Positions 1 through 8,675 of a DNA stretch of 64,000 nucleotides are shown here, in pieces; position 1 is the stretch's first letter; each line of letters begins with the position of its first letter. The stretch lies in assembly GCF_030816715.1 (NCBI RefSeq), contig NZ_JAUSYH010000001.1, forward strand, positions 5,828,001 to 5,892,000, given 5' to 3'. Position numbers and translations under genes: made by a program. The stretch comes from Streptomyces achromogenes. GTDB taxonomy: Bacteria; Actinomycetota; Actinomycetes; Streptomycetales; Streptomycetaceae. The notes below the pieces were generated by a model. It was not told the origin of the DNA. It was given only the letters and a program-made list of their open reading frames with translations, and searched no databases.

Positions 1-368
1 CCGTTGACGCCCTTCACCTCGGCGTGGCCGTCGATGCCGGAGACCACCGCGGCGGCGCTCACCACGCCCACCTCCACCCGGGTGCCGGCCGGCACGGCGA
101 GCGACACGACGGCCCTGCGCCGCCAGCCCTTGCGGTCCAGCCACTTGAGGAAGCCCTTCCAGGGCAGGTCCTCGTAGGCCACGGTCAGGGTCCCGTCGCG
201 GTGGCTGACCACCAGCGGCGGGCCGTCGACCTCGGAGACCTCCAGGCGGGCGGGGCCTTCGTCGGTGCCCACCACGTTCACGGTGCCCTCGACGATGCGC
301 ACGTGCAGTTCGCTCACGGGCTCGTCGAACGAGAGTTTCCTCGGTTCGGCGACGGACCACTCGGACAT
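1..368 (-). CDS. DUF4097-family protein (3' end outside window)
   Basis: The first 122 or so residues are in the window; the gene runs off the left edge. The translation starts MSEWSVAEPRKLSFDEPVSE and continues with short alternating beta strands (HVRIVEGTVNVVGTDEG, LEVSEVDG, LVVSHRDGTLTVAYED). This is the pattern of the DUF4097 beta-strand repeat family found widely in Streptomyces, whose biochemical role is unknown. No signal peptide or membrane segment is visible at the N terminus. The start at 368 is preceded by a strong Shine-Dalgarno (AAGGAGGTCCGCACC). A promoter with an overlapping operator-like palindrome lies at 419-467. DUF4097 genes are often paired with PadR regulators; that regulator would lie outside this window. 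Confidence 0.75.
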   Translation of the reverse strand, partial: MSEWSVAEPRKLSFDEPVSELHVRIVEGTVNVVGTDEGPARLEVSEVDGPPLVVSHRDGTLTVAYEDLPWKGFLKWLDRKGWRRRAVVSLAVPAGTRVEVGVVSAAAVVSGIDGHAEVKGVN

Positions 369-418
369 GGTGCGGACCTCCTTGAACGGCACGGGACGTG
401 ACGCTTCGGCGACGCGCC

Positions 419-467
419 ATATCGCGTCTGCCGTAAAACACGATATATCGCGGTCGCGGAAAGTCAA
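419..467 (-). promoter_or_regulatory. Promoter with PadR-like operator for the DUF4097 gene
   Basis: On the minus strand TTGACT (467-462) is followed 16 bases later by TATCGT (445-440), a reasonable -35/-10 pair. The -10 lies inside the palindrome CGATATATCG (441-450). The octamer ATATCGCG occurs at 419-426 and again at 445-452, 26 bp apart. AT-rich CGATATATCG-type sites stand out in this GC-rich context and resemble operators of PadR-family repressors. Promoter elements are read directly; the regulator family is inference. Confidence 0.5.
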
Positions 468-473
468 GAAAGG

Positions 474-501
474 AAAAAAAGGGGCGTCCGAGACGCCCCT
501 T
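474..501 (-). terminator. Intrinsic terminator of the DUF6104 gene
   Basis: GGGGCGTC (481-488), loop CGA, GACGCCCC (492-499) form a perfect 8-bp stem. On the minus strand it is followed by seven T (474-480). It lies 35 bp past the DUF6104 stop codon and ahead of the DUF4097 promoter. Confidence 0.85.
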
Positions 502-535
502 CCCACGCGGCGGCCGCCGGGCCGCCGTGCACCGC

Positions 536-718
536 CTACTCGTCGTCCTCGTCGTCGTCCAGCCGCGCCAGCCATGTCGCCAGCCGCTCCACCGGCACCT
601 CGAAGTCCGGGTTCAGGTCGACGAACGTCCTCAGCTGCTCGGCGAGCCACTCGAAGGTGACCTCCTCCTCGCCGCGCCGCTTCTCGAGTTCCTCGATTCC
701 GCGATCGGTGAAGTACAT
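536..718 (-). CDS. DUF6104 small acidic protein
   Basis: A 60-residue protein starting MYFTDRGIEELEKRR and ending in an acidic run (DDDEDDE). It matches my memory of DUF6104, a highly conserved small Streptomyces protein of unknown function. It looks like a compact helical protein with no membrane segment or enzyme motif. The longer frame reaching 973 is low-complexity and Pro/Arg-rich, so the internal ATG at 718, where the conserved sequence begins, was chosen. An intrinsic terminator follows at 474-501. It is divergent from the conflict-system operon beginning at 952, with 233 bp between them. Confidence 0.85.
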   Translation of the reverse strand: MYFTDRGIEELEKRRGEEEVTFEWLAEQLRTFVDLNPDFEVPVERLATWLARLDDDEDDE

Positions 719-751
719 GGATCGTGCTCCGTGGGTCGGTCGCAGGGGTAG

Positions 752-776
752 GGGTCCTCCGTCGGGGGAAGGACCC
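752..776. repeat. Inverted repeat in the divergent DUF6104/conflict-operon spacer
   Basis: GGGTCCT (752-758) and AGGACCC (770-776) form a perfect 7-bp inverted repeat with an 11-base loop. It lies between the divergent starts at 718 and 952. It could be an operator or a 5'-UTR hairpin; there is no T-tract, so it is probably not a terminator. Confidence 0.35.
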
Positions 777-951
777 TTGTTCCTGCGAGGGGAGGAAGTG
801 CTCCGCTCTCCGGTGGGGGAGGGGACAGGAAAAGGATAGGCGCAGGGGGGCGCGGCCCTGTGGGCCGCCGGACCCCCGTGCGGACGGATCCCGCTGCCTG
901 CCCGCGCACGCGCGGGAGGGGCAGGAGGGACTGGGGGAACGGGGGAGTGGC

Positions 952-1686
952 ATGAGCGGTGAGGACGTGACACGGGTGGCGCGCATCGCGCTGCCGGACG
1001 GGACGCCCGTCTGGGCCCGTATCTCTGGCGCCGGTGAGCTGTCCGCGCCGTCCGGGCGGCTGTCGTACAGCGACACCGGGTTCGCCGAGCGGGTGGAGGC
1101 GAGCGTGGAGAGCCTGCACGCGCTCGTCACGGGGGTCGCGCGGTCGCTGGCGGAGCCGCTGCGGGCGGTGCGGCCGGACGAGGTGAGCGTCGAGTTCGGC
1201 ATCGAGCTGACCGCCAAGGCCGGGAAGGTCGTCGGCCTGCTGGCCGACGGCGAGGCCAAGGCCGGCATCACGGTCACCCTGACCTGGAACAGCGGGCCCC
1301 CCGACCTCGGCGCACCCCAGGCCGGCACGACCGCCGGAACGGACGCCCGCACAACCGGTGGCGCGACCGCCGGAACGAACGTCGGCGCGACCGCTGGAAA
1401 TGACCCCCGCGCGCGTGACGGCTTCTCGGTGCAGGCATCGACCGCACCGGCTCCACCCGCCTCACCGCCCCCGCCGCCGCCCGTCTCGCCCCCGTCGCCC
1501 GTTCCGCCCCCGCCACCTACGTCGCCGCCGCCTGTCTCATCGGCCTCGACCACCGCACCAGCCGCACCTGCCTCATGCGACGCACCCGCTTCGTCCGGCG
1601 CCGACGGGGGGCGGCGCGCGGGCGCGTCCCCCGGCGCGCCGATGCACAGGGGGGCCGACGGCGCCGTCGGCGGGGGCGGAGCATGA
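952..1686 (+). CDS. Trypco1-type (trypsin co-occurring) domain protein
   Basis: A 244-residue protein. Residues 1-115 form a compact domain (ARIALPDGTPVWARIS, then VSVEFGIELTAKAGKV, then a strand ending ITVTLTWN). This matches the CU044_2847/trypsin-co-occurring domain 1 family, a small domain encoded beside trypsin-like proteases in NTP-dependent conflict systems. The remainder is low complexity: repeated AGT(T/N)xG-type units and then a proline-rich stretch. The stop overlaps the ATG of the protease gene (ATGA at 1683-1686), so the two are translationally coupled. The longer frame from 724 has no support; ATG 952 begins where the domain begins, after a GGGGGAGTGGC Shine-Dalgarno. Likely role: adaptor or regulator of the adjacent protease (inference). 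Confidence 0.7.
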   Translation: MSGEDVTRVARIALPDGTPVWARISGAGELSAPSGRLSYSDTGFAERVEASVESLHALVTGVARSLAEPLRAVRPDEVSVEFGIELTAKAGKVVGLLADGEAKAGITVTLTWNSGPPDLGAPQAGTTAGTDARTTGGATAGTNVGATAGNDPRARDGFSVQASTAPAPPASPPPPPPVSPPSPVPPPPPTSPPPVSSASTTAPAAPASCDAPASSGADGGRRAGASPGAPMHRGADGAVGGGGA

Positions 1687-4028
1687 CGGGCGGGCACGCC
1701 CCGGGCGCATCGAACGCGTTGGATGCGGCCCGCCGTGCGCTGCGTGGACTCGTCGTGGCGGCGACCGTGCGCATTCATCGCCCGGTGGTCGGGTATGCCC
1801 TGGATGAGCCCGGGACGTTCCTCGGCAGCGGCTTCTTCGTCGCTCCCAACTGGGTTCTGACCTGCGCACACGTGGCCTGCGGCGGGGAGGGGGGCAAGGT
1901 TGCCGTGGTGTATGAGACGGCTCCGGGACGGGGTGCCTCGACCGCGCCCGGCAGGGTGGTGGCGACGCTGCCCGAGCGTGGCGAGCGGGCCGCGTCCGCC
2001 GGCAACTGGCCGGCCCCGGACCTGGCCCTGGTGCAGCTGACCGAACCGGTCGACGACCACGAGTGCGTGTACGTCTCCGAGCGTCCGGCGGCCTACTACG
2101 GCGAGGGCCGGGTGCTGTACGCGGGCTGGACCGAGAGCGAGGGCCGGTTACAGGTCCTGGACGGCACGCTCACGGTGCAGGGGACGATCGGCGGGTGGTC
2201 CTCGGACGTGCAGATGCGACTGGGCGACAACGACCTGCCCTACGGCGTCTCGGGCGGTCCGGTGATCGACCCGGTGCGCGGCGAGGTGATCGGCGTCCTG
2301 AAGGCGCGCTCGGACCACCGGCCGGGCGGGACCTCCACCGGGATCGAGCAGCTGCGCACCCTGCGGGTGCCCGCGGAGGCGGTGCCGGCCGAGCACAGCG
2401 ACCTCTACCAGGCGGTCTTCCACGCCCATGACCGCTACCACCGCGACCGGCAGCGCCACCCGGCCTCCCGGCGGCAGACCTGGACCGACGTCCAGGGCAG
2501 GCTGGGCGCCCGTCCGGGCCGCACCCTCAGTCCGGACGAGCGGATCCAGCTGCTGGGCCGGCTCGCCGAGCTCCCACCGCCCGAGAGCACCCGCGGTCTG
2601 CTGGACATCCTCGACTCCCTGCCCGACCTCCAGGGTCCCGTTCCGCTGCCCGCGCCGCGCGGCTGGCGCGACGGTCTCGGCGCGCTGTACGAGAGCGCGA
2701 GCGACGACGGGGCGCTGGAGCTGGTGCTCGACTACGCGATGCGGGCGATGTCCGCGCCGCGCCCGTTCGTCGTGCCCAGCACCCCGGACGCCGAGAAGGC
2801 CCTGTGGGTCTGGGTCTGGCAGGCCGCGCAGCGGTTGAGCGCCCGCTACCGGTCCGGCCTCGCCGAGCAGCGGATCGCGCGGCTGCGCCGACGGGACGGG
2901 GTGGAGCGCGACGCCCCCGACACGGTCTCCGGAGGCGCGCGCGCCGTGGACGGTCCCGGCGGGCGCGGCCGACGGCCCGGGCAGGACGCACGCGCGCGGG
3001 CCCGTGGCCGTGGTCCGAACAGCGCGGCCCGGCCCTCCGCCCTGCTCGAGCTGGTGCGGCGCGGCTGGGAGCCGGACCGCTGCGACTGGTCGGTCTGCGT
3101 GACCGTTCCCGGCGGCGAGGCGGTACGGCTGCACGAGGCCGAGCGCACACCGCTGGCCGAACTGCCCGGCCGCCTGGCCGGACCGCTCGCGGAGGCCTTC
3201 CGCCACTGCGACGAGCCCGGCAGGCCCGCGCTGCTCCAGGTGGCGCTGCCCTCCGCGCTGCTCGGCCTCGAAGTCGACGCCTGGCAACTCCCTCCCGACG
3301 ACGCGCCCTTGGGGACCCTGCGGCCCGTCGTCGTGCGCTGCGCGGACCGCGACCGGCTGCCCGACGGGGCGTTCGGGGCGTATGCCGCGGCCGGCGGCGA
3401 CGCCTCGGCCGACTGGCACGACCGGCAAAACCCGCAGGACCCACAGGACCCACAGGACCCACAGGACGCAGGAAATCCGGAGGCGCCGGGAAACGACGAC
3501 GTACACGACGAACACGGTGCGTACGGCGATGAGGGCGGCGGGTACGACGACTACGGCGACGAGGACGTGGACGCGGAGCGCCGGGCCCGCTGGCGCTGGC
3601 TGCACGCGCACCGCGCGCGGGCCGAAGTCCTCGACTGCGACGAGGGGTTGCGCAAACCCGTACCGACCGTCGAGCAGCTGCGCGCCCTGTCGCACGGCAC
3701 CGTCCCGGTGCTCTGCCGTTATGGCGACCTCCGTTACGAGGACGACGCGGAGGCGCTCGCCCGGATCGTGCTCGGCGGCTACGGCGTGGCCCTGTGGCGC
3801 CGGCGGCGCGGCCGGTCGGACGCCGTCTGCGGCGAGTTCCACCGCGGGACGATCGACGAGATCGCAGAACCGCCCACCGTGCGGCACCTTCCGGAGGCCG
3901 TGCACGATCTCCGGGTACGGCTGCGCGAGGGCCGCACGGAGTCCTTCTGGGCCGACGGCGTGGCCCTGTTGTACGACGATCCCCACCAGCCCCTCCCCGG
4001 AACGGGTGACCTGCTGGAGGCCCCTTGA
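1683..4028 (+). CDS. Trypsin-like serine protease with VMAP-C-like C terminus
   Basis: A 781-residue protein with no signal peptide, so probably cytoplasmic. Residues 20-220 form a trypsin-like domain with a complete triad: His63 (TCAHVA), Asp113 (APDLALVQL) and Ser190 (GVSGGPV). Next is a helical segment (about 265-320, SPDERIQLLGRLAELPP) like the effector-associated middle regions of conflict proteins, then a basic linker. A long acidic stretch with PQD and DDYGDED runs follows around 585-635. The last ~150 residues (RAEVLDCDEGLRKPVP ... DGVALLYDDP) look like the vWA-MoxR-associated protein C-terminal domain. Family knowledge places such proteins at the centre of VMAP/MoxR/vWA ternary conflict systems, where the N-terminal enzyme is the effector. 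The ATG overlaps the upstream stop by 4 bp. The acidic linker contains a 9-bp tandem repeat. Confidence 0.75.
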   Translation: MTGGHAPGASNALDAARRALRGLVVAATVRIHRPVVGYALDEPGTFLGSGFFVAPNWVLTCAHVACGGEGGKVAVVYETAPGRGASTAPGRVVATLPERGERAASAGNWPAPDLALVQLTEPVDDHECVYVSERPAAYYGEGRVLYAGWTESEGRLQVLDGTLTVQGTIGGWSSDVQMRLGDNDLPYGVSGGPVIDPVRGEVIGVLKARSDHRPGGTSTGIEQLRTLRVPAEAVPAEHSDLYQAVFHAHDRYHRDRQRHPASRRQTWTDVQGRLGARPGRTLSPDERIQLLGRLAELPPPESTRGLLDILDSLPDLQGPVPLPAPRGWRDGLGALYESASDDGALELVLDYAMRAMSAPRPFVVPSTPDAEKALWVWVWQAAQRLSARYRSGLAEQRIARLRRRDGVERDAPDTVSGGARAVDGPGGRGRRPGQDARARARGRGPNSAARPSALLELVRRGWEPDRCDWSVCVTVPGGEAVRLHEAERTPLAELPGRLAGPLAEAFRHCDEPGRPALLQVALPSALLGLEVDAWQLPPDDAPLGTLRPVVVRCADRDRLPDGAFGAYAAAGGDASADWHDRQNPQDPQDPQDPQDAGNPEAPGNDDVHDEHGAYGDEGGGYDDYGDEDVDAERRARWRWLHAHRARAEVLDCDEGLRKPVPTVEQLRALSHGTVPVLCRYGDLRYEDDAEALARIVLGGYGVALWRRRRGRSDAVCGEFHRGTIDEIAEPPTVRHLPEAVHDLRVRLREGRTESFWADGVALLYDDPHQPLPGTGDLLEAP
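3432..3468 (+). repeat. 9-bp coding microsatellite in the protease linker
   Basis: About four tandem copies of a CAGGACCCA-type unit encode PQDPQDPQDPQD within the protease gene. The unit is a multiple of three, so copy-number change would alter linker length without a frameshift. Confidence 0.7.
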
Positions 4029-4081
4029 GGCACCCGTCCGCGGGGCCGGCCGGCCCCTTACCAGGCACCTCCAGGATGGAT

Positions 4082-4096
4082 AACGTGATGCACGTT
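4082..4096. promoter_or_regulatory. Perfect 15-bp inverted repeat before the MoxR gene
   Basis: AACGTG-ATG-CACGTT lies in the 108-bp gap between the protease gene and the MoxR gene. It is short, perfect and AT-richer than its surroundings. It is a candidate operator or internal promoter element; no binding protein can be assigned from the sequence. Confidence 0.4.
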
Positions 4097-4136
4097 CGGA
4101 CCGCCGCGGCAGTGGACGAGTGACGAGGACCGGATC

Positions 4137-5159
4137 ATGACCGAATCCAGTGAGTGGCTCATCTACCGAGGCGCCGGCGAACCGCACGACGGGATCGAGC
4201 GGCTGCCCGACCCTCCCCCGTGGCGGGACTTCACCAGCCGGGACGCGGCGGGGTCGGGCGACGGCTCCCAGGACCGCAGGCTCGGCGCGCACCGGCACCT
4301 GGCGGAACTGCACCGTCCGGGCGCCGAGGAGCTGGAGATGATCAACGCGGCGCTGTATCTGCGCCGTCCGCTGCTCGTCACGGGCAGCCCCGGCGCGGGC
4401 AAGAGCACCCTCGCCCACTCGGTGGCGTACGAACTCGGGCTCGGCAACGTGCTGCGCTGGTCCATCGTCAGCCGTTCCGCACTGCAGGACGGGCTCTACC
4501 ACTACGACGCCATCGCCCGGCTCCAGGACGTGCAGATCGCGGCCCAGGGCGGGTTCGGGTCGGCGGCCGGCTCGCCGGGCGCGGTGGAGGGCATCGGCAG
4601 CTACATCCGGCTGGGGCCGCTCGGCACCGCCCTGCTGCCCTCCGACACACCGCGCGTGCTGCTCATCGACGAGCTGGACAAGAGCGACATCGACCTGCCC
4701 AACGACCTGCTGAACGTCCTGGAGGAGGGCGAGTTCGCGATACCCGAGCTGGAGCGGATCGCCGACCGGCTGCCCGACGGCGAGGCGGAGGTGCTGACCG
4801 CCGACGGCGTGAAGGTACGGGTGCGCGACGGACGGGTGCGCTGCCGCGCCTTCCCGTTCGTCGTGCTCACCAGCAACGGGGAGCGCGACTTCCCGGCCCC
4901 GCTGATGCGCCGGTGCATCCACCTGGAGCTGGGGCGCCCCGACCACAGCCGGCTCGCCACCTTCGTCCGCGCGCATCTCGGCGACGAGGCGGCCCGTGCG
5001 GGGGACGATCTGATCACGCGGTTCCTGGAGCGGTCGCGCAGCGAACTCCTCGCCGCCGACCAGCTGTTGAACGCGATCTACCTCACCGACGCGGCCGCGC
5101 CGCCCAGTCGTGACCGGCTGGCCGACCTGCTCATCCAGCGACTCGACCGCCCGAGGTGA
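4137..5159 (+). CDS. MoxR-type AAA+ ATPase
   Basis: A 340-residue AAA+ ATPase. Walker A is GSPGAGKST (residues 83-91), Walker B is VLLIDELDK with Asp178-Glu179, and sensor-1 is in FVVLTSNGERDFP. The RRCIHLELG stretch looks like the usual arginine-finger/sensor region. MoxR ATPases work with vWA proteins as chaperone-like, metal-dependent remodelling pairs. Here the vWA partner starts 7 bp downstream. The first 60 residues are an extra segment (EWLIYRGAGEPHDGIERLPDPPPWRDF) seen in MoxR proteins of VMAP ternary systems. A palindrome at 4082-4096 lies upstream. Nucleotide binding is clear; the partner assignment rests on gene order. Confidence 0.88.
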   Translation: MTESSEWLIYRGAGEPHDGIERLPDPPPWRDFTSRDAAGSGDGSQDRRLGAHRHLAELHRPGAEELEMINAALYLRRPLLVTGSPGAGKSTLAHSVAYELGLGNVLRWSIVSRSALQDGLYHYDAIARLQDVQIAAQGGFGSAAGSPGAVEGIGSYIRLGPLGTALLPSDTPRVLLIDELDKSDIDLPNDLLNVLEEGEFAIPELERIADRLPDGEAEVLTADGVKVRVRDGRVRCRAFPFVVLTSNGERDFPAPLMRRCIHLELGRPDHSRLATFVRAHLGDEAARAGDDLITRFLERSRSELLAADQLLNAIYLTDAAAPPSRDRLADLLIQRLDRPR

Positions 5160-5166
5160 GGGCCTG

Positions 5167-8100
5167 ATGCCCGACGCAGCGGCCCGCCACGGCCCCGTCC
5201 CGCCCGACGACGACCACCACCACCACGATCAGGACCACCGCGATCAGGGCGACCACGACGATCCCTCGGCCTCCCCGCTCACGGCCCGGGCCCCGGCCGC
5301 GGTCCCCGACGGAGGTGACCCGCTCGCCGAACTGGTCGCGCGGCTGCGCGGGGTGGGGCTCGATCCGGACGTGGAGCAGTTGTGCGACGCGCTGTGGCTG
5401 GCGCGGTGGACCCGGCCGGCGGACCTGCCCGAACCGGAGGAGCCGCGTGCCGAGGCCACGGACAGGCCCGCGTTCCTGCGCGACGGCGGTCGGGGCGGGG
5501 GCCCCGAGGGAGGAGGGCGGGGGGAGCGGCCCGAGCGGCCGGAGCCGCCCCCGCAGGAGGTGGGCGCCGACGGACGCGTGAGCCTGTACCCGGTGCCCCA
5601 GGACGGAGTCCCGCGCGCCCGCGGCGTGGGCCGGGCCGCCGCGCTGCCGGTGGGCGTGCCCGCCGCCCCCGCGCTGCCCGCCCCGCTCGAACTCCAGCGC
5701 GCGCTGCGGCGGTTGCAGCGCTACCGCAGCCCGGCGCCGCCGCTGCGCACACGGCTCGACGAGACGGCGACGGCGGAGCGCAGCGCACAGGCGGGCGGCC
5801 TGATCATGCCCGTTTACCGTGCCGTGGTCCGGGGCGACGCCCGGCTCCAACTGGTCCTGGACGCCTCGTCGTCGATGCGGGTCTGGGACCGGCTCTTCTT
5901 CGAACTGGAGCAGGTGTTCGGCCAGTTGGGGGCCTTCTCGGACATCAAGGTCAGCCATCTGCACCAGGGCCCGGACGGCGCTCCCGCCGTCAGCCGCAGC
6001 CCCGACGTGTACGCGGCGCCGCTGCACTCCACGGACCGGCTCAGCGACCCCACCGGCCGCCGGATCGTGCTCTTCGTCAGCGACTGCGCGGGCCCGCTGT
6101 GGCACAGCGGACAGGCGCACCGGCTGCTGCACCACCTCTCCCGGCAGGGCCCGGTCGCCGTGCTCCAGCCGCTTCCGCAGCGCCTGTGGAACCGCACCCG
6201 ACTGCCCGTGGTCTTCTGCGAGTTGAGTAGGGGCGAGACGCTGGGCGGGGCTGCCGCACTGCGGGTGCGCACCCCGTCCGGTGTTCCGGCGGAGGCCCGC
6301 CGCGGAGCTCTGCCGGTGCCCGTGCTGCCGCCCGAGCCGGTGGCCCTCGGCGCCTGGGCCAGGCTGCTGTCCGGGGCCGGCGCCGGGCCGGTGCCGGGCG
6401 CCGTGGGCTGGGTGCGCGCGGACCAGCCGCCCGCCCCCGCCGGGCGCGCCGACCGGCGGCGTACCCCGTTCGAGCGGGTCAGCAGGTTCAGCTCCAGCGC
6501 CTCCCCGGCCGCCGGACGGCTCGCCGTGTACCTGGCCGCCGCGCCCCTGTGCCTGCCGGTCATGCAGCTCGTCCAGCGCACGATGCTGCCCGACTCGGGG
6601 CCGTCGGAGCTCGCGGAGGTGCTGGTCGGCGGCCTGCTCACACGGGAGTCGGAGGAGTACGCCGACGACGGCGCCCAGTGGTACCGCATCGATGCGGACG
6701 TGCGCGACGCCCTGCTGTCCCGGCTCGGCCGCGACGAGGCCATGCTGGTGCTCAAGCACTGCTCGGAGTACATCGAGCAGCGCTTCGGCAAGGGCGGCCC
6801 CAACTTCCCGGCGCTGGCCCTCGCCCAGCTCGGCGACGGCGGCGCGGGCCGCCCCTACGCGCCCGCCGCCGGCGCCGCGGGCCGCGCCGACCGGGCCGAC
6901 CACGGGGACAACGGGGACCACGGCGGCAACGGCGACGAGGCGCCCGTGCCGCAGCCCTTCGCCGAGGTCGCCGCGCGCGTGCTGCGGCGCTTCATGCCGC
7001 TGCCCGAGCAGTTCGAGACGCCCATCGGCCGCACCGGCCCGGGGCGTCCCGAGGAGCGGCCGACACACCAGGCGGTCCGCCGGGCCCGCACGCTGATCGA
7101 GCGCTTCGACGGCGAGGGCATGATCCAGGATGTCATCGACGCGGTGCAGCTGCTGCGCGGCGCCACCGAGCACGAGCGGCCCCCCGGGGCGGACCCCGAG
7201 CTGTGGGCCGAGTACGCGCGGTGCACGCTGCGCCTGTGGGAGGTGCAGGGCGGCGACGACCTGCTCCAGGAGGCGGAGGCGGCCGCGGAGCGCGCCACGG
7301 CGCACCCGGGGCGGCTGCACGAACGGGCCGTCCTGGCGCGGGTGCTGCACGCCGCGGCGACCGACCGCAGACGCCGCGCCGACCCGGCCGGCGCCCTGGA
7401 CCTGCTGCGCCGCGCCGACCGCGAGTACGCCGTCGCCTGCGCGGCGCCCGACCTCGACCACCACCAGGCCCTCGAACTCACCCTGGAGCGGGTGCGCGCC
7501 CTGGAGGCGCAGTGGCGGCTCGGCGGGGACAGCGCGCTGCTCCAGGGCGCCGTCGGCATGCTGGAGGCCTTCGCCGACGTCTGGCCCGACCGCCGGCAGC
7601 GGCCCCCCGAACTCCCCCTGGAGCACGGCCGGATCCTGCTGCGCCTCTCCGGTGCCACCGCCGACCCCGTGCAGGCCCGCGTCTACGCCGAGCAGGGCGC
7701 GCAGTCGCTGCGCGCCGCCCTCGACACCGGGGAGGCGCCCGACACCGCGGAGTCGGCACGCGCGCGGGTGCGCGTCCTGATCGACCTGGTCGACGCGCTG
7801 CTCCAGGCGGGCGGTCCGCTGGACGACGCCCAGGCCCGCGTCGACGAGGCCCTCGCCCTGGTCCGCGAACAGGGCCGGCGGGCGGCGCTGCTGGCGCGGG
7901 CCGGCCGGATCGCGGTCGCCCGCCACCGGGAGTCGGGCGACGCGGCGGAGCTGGAGACGGCCGCCGACCGCTTCGCGCAGGCCGCCCAGCGCATGTCCCG
8001 CGACGCGCCCGCGCACGCCGACGTCCTCGCCGAGTGGGGCGAGGCGCTGTTGCGGCTGGCCGGACTGCAGACCGGGGCGCGGGCCGAGGGCACGCTCTCC

Positions 8101-8649
8101 CGGGCGATCCGCGTGCTGCGGGACTGCCGGATGGAGACCCCGGCGGGCAGCGCGCAGGTCGCCCACCGGCTGCTGCTGCTCGGCCGTGCGCTGATGCTGC
8201 GCTACCGGGGCCGCGGGGACCGCGTCGACCTGCGCGAGGCCGAGCACCTCTTCGGACTCGCCGCCGTCGACGCGGCGGACCCGCTGCTGGCCGCCCGGTG
8301 CCGTCTGGAACTCGGCCAGGTCCAGTTCGAGGCCTACCGCAGCCTGCGCCGCCCGGCCCGCCTCGACCTGGCGGTCGATGCCTTCCGCGACGCGGCGGAG
8401 TCGGCCCGGGAGGCCGAGGGGGCGGCCACCACGGAGCGCCGGCGGCACGAGGCCGTCCGGAAGGGTGCGCAGGCGCACCACTGGCGGGGTATGTCCTATG
8501 AGGCGGCCTCGCGGCCGAGGGCCGCCCGGGAGGCCTACCGGGCCGCCCGGACGGAGTGGTCACGGCTGCCGGAGGGCAGCCTGGTCGCCGACGGGCCGAC
8601 GGCCGCCGAGACGGCGGAGCGGCTGGCCGCGCTGGAGCGGGTGACGTGA
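5167..8649 (+). CDS. Large vWA/TPR-like protein with SAV_2336-type N terminus
   Basis: A 1160-residue protein. The N terminus has a His/Asp-rich leader (DDDHHHHDQDHRDQGD) followed by the SAV_2336 N-terminal-type segment (DPLAELVARLRGVGLDPDV). A von Willebrand A-like domain lies at about 220-380. Its MIDAS signature is D232-x-S234-x-S236 (VLDASSSM), followed by RIVLFVSDCAGPLW. The C-terminal half (about 650-1150) is Ala/Arg/Leu-rich and helical with tetratricopeptide-like spacing. It is the expected partner of the MoxR ATPase immediately upstream, and a potential scaffold or sensor. ATG 5167 was chosen because GAGGTGAGGG precedes it and it follows the MoxR stop directly; a longer frame from 5110 would overlap moxR. 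The His-rich leader may bind metal (inference). Confidence 0.8.
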   Translation: MPDAAARHGPVPPDDDHHHHDQDHRDQGDHDDPSASPLTARAPAAVPDGGDPLAELVARLRGVGLDPDVEQLCDALWLARWTRPADLPEPEEPRAEATDRPAFLRDGGRGGGPEGGGRGERPERPEPPPQEVGADGRVSLYPVPQDGVPRARGVGRAAALPVGVPAAPALPAPLELQRALRRLQRYRSPAPPLRTRLDETATAERSAQAGGLIMPVYRAVVRGDARLQLVLDASSSMRVWDRLFFELEQVFGQLGAFSDIKVSHLHQGPDGAPAVSRSPDVYAAPLHSTDRLSDPTGRRIVLFVSDCAGPLWHSGQAHRLLHHLSRQGPVAVLQPLPQRLWNRTRLPVVFCELSRGETLGGAAALRVRTPSGVPAEARRGALPVPVLPPEPVALGAWARLLSGAGAGPVPGAVGWVRADQPPAPAGRADRRRTPFERVSRFSSSASPAAGRLAVYLAAAPLCLPVMQLVQRTMLPDSGPSELAEVLVGGLLTRESEEYADDGAQWYRIDADVRDALLSRLGRDEAMLVLKHCSEYIEQRFGKGGPNFPALALAQLGDGGAGRPYAPAAGAAGRADRADHGDNGDHGGNGDEAPVPQPFAEVAARVLRRFMPLPEQFETPIGRTGPGRPEERPTHQAVRRARTLIERFDGEGMIQDVIDAVQLLRGATEHERPPGADPELWAEYARCTLRLWEVQGGDDLLQEAEAAAERATAHPGRLHERAVLARVLHAAATDRRRRADPAGALDLLRRADREYAVACAAPDLDHHQALELTLERVRALEAQWRLGGDSALLQGAVGMLEAFADVWPDRRQRPPELPLEHGRILLRLSGATADPVQARVYAEQGAQSLRAALDTGEAPDTAESARARVRVLIDLVDALLQAGGPLDDAQARVDEALALVREQGRRAALLARAGRIAVARHRESGDAAELETAADRFAQAAQRMSRDAPAHADVLAEWGEALLRLAGLQTGARAEGTLSRAIRVLRDCRMETPAGSAQVAHRLLLLGRALMLRYRGRGDRVDLREAEHLFGLAAVDAADPLLAARCRLELGQVQFEAYRSLRRPARLDLAVDAFRDAAESAREAEGAATTERRRHEAVRKGAQAHHWRGMSYEAASRPRAAREAYRAARTEWSRLPEGSLVADGPTAAETAERLAALERVT

Positions 8650-8675
8650 GCCGAGCGGGTTGGGGAGGTACGGGC

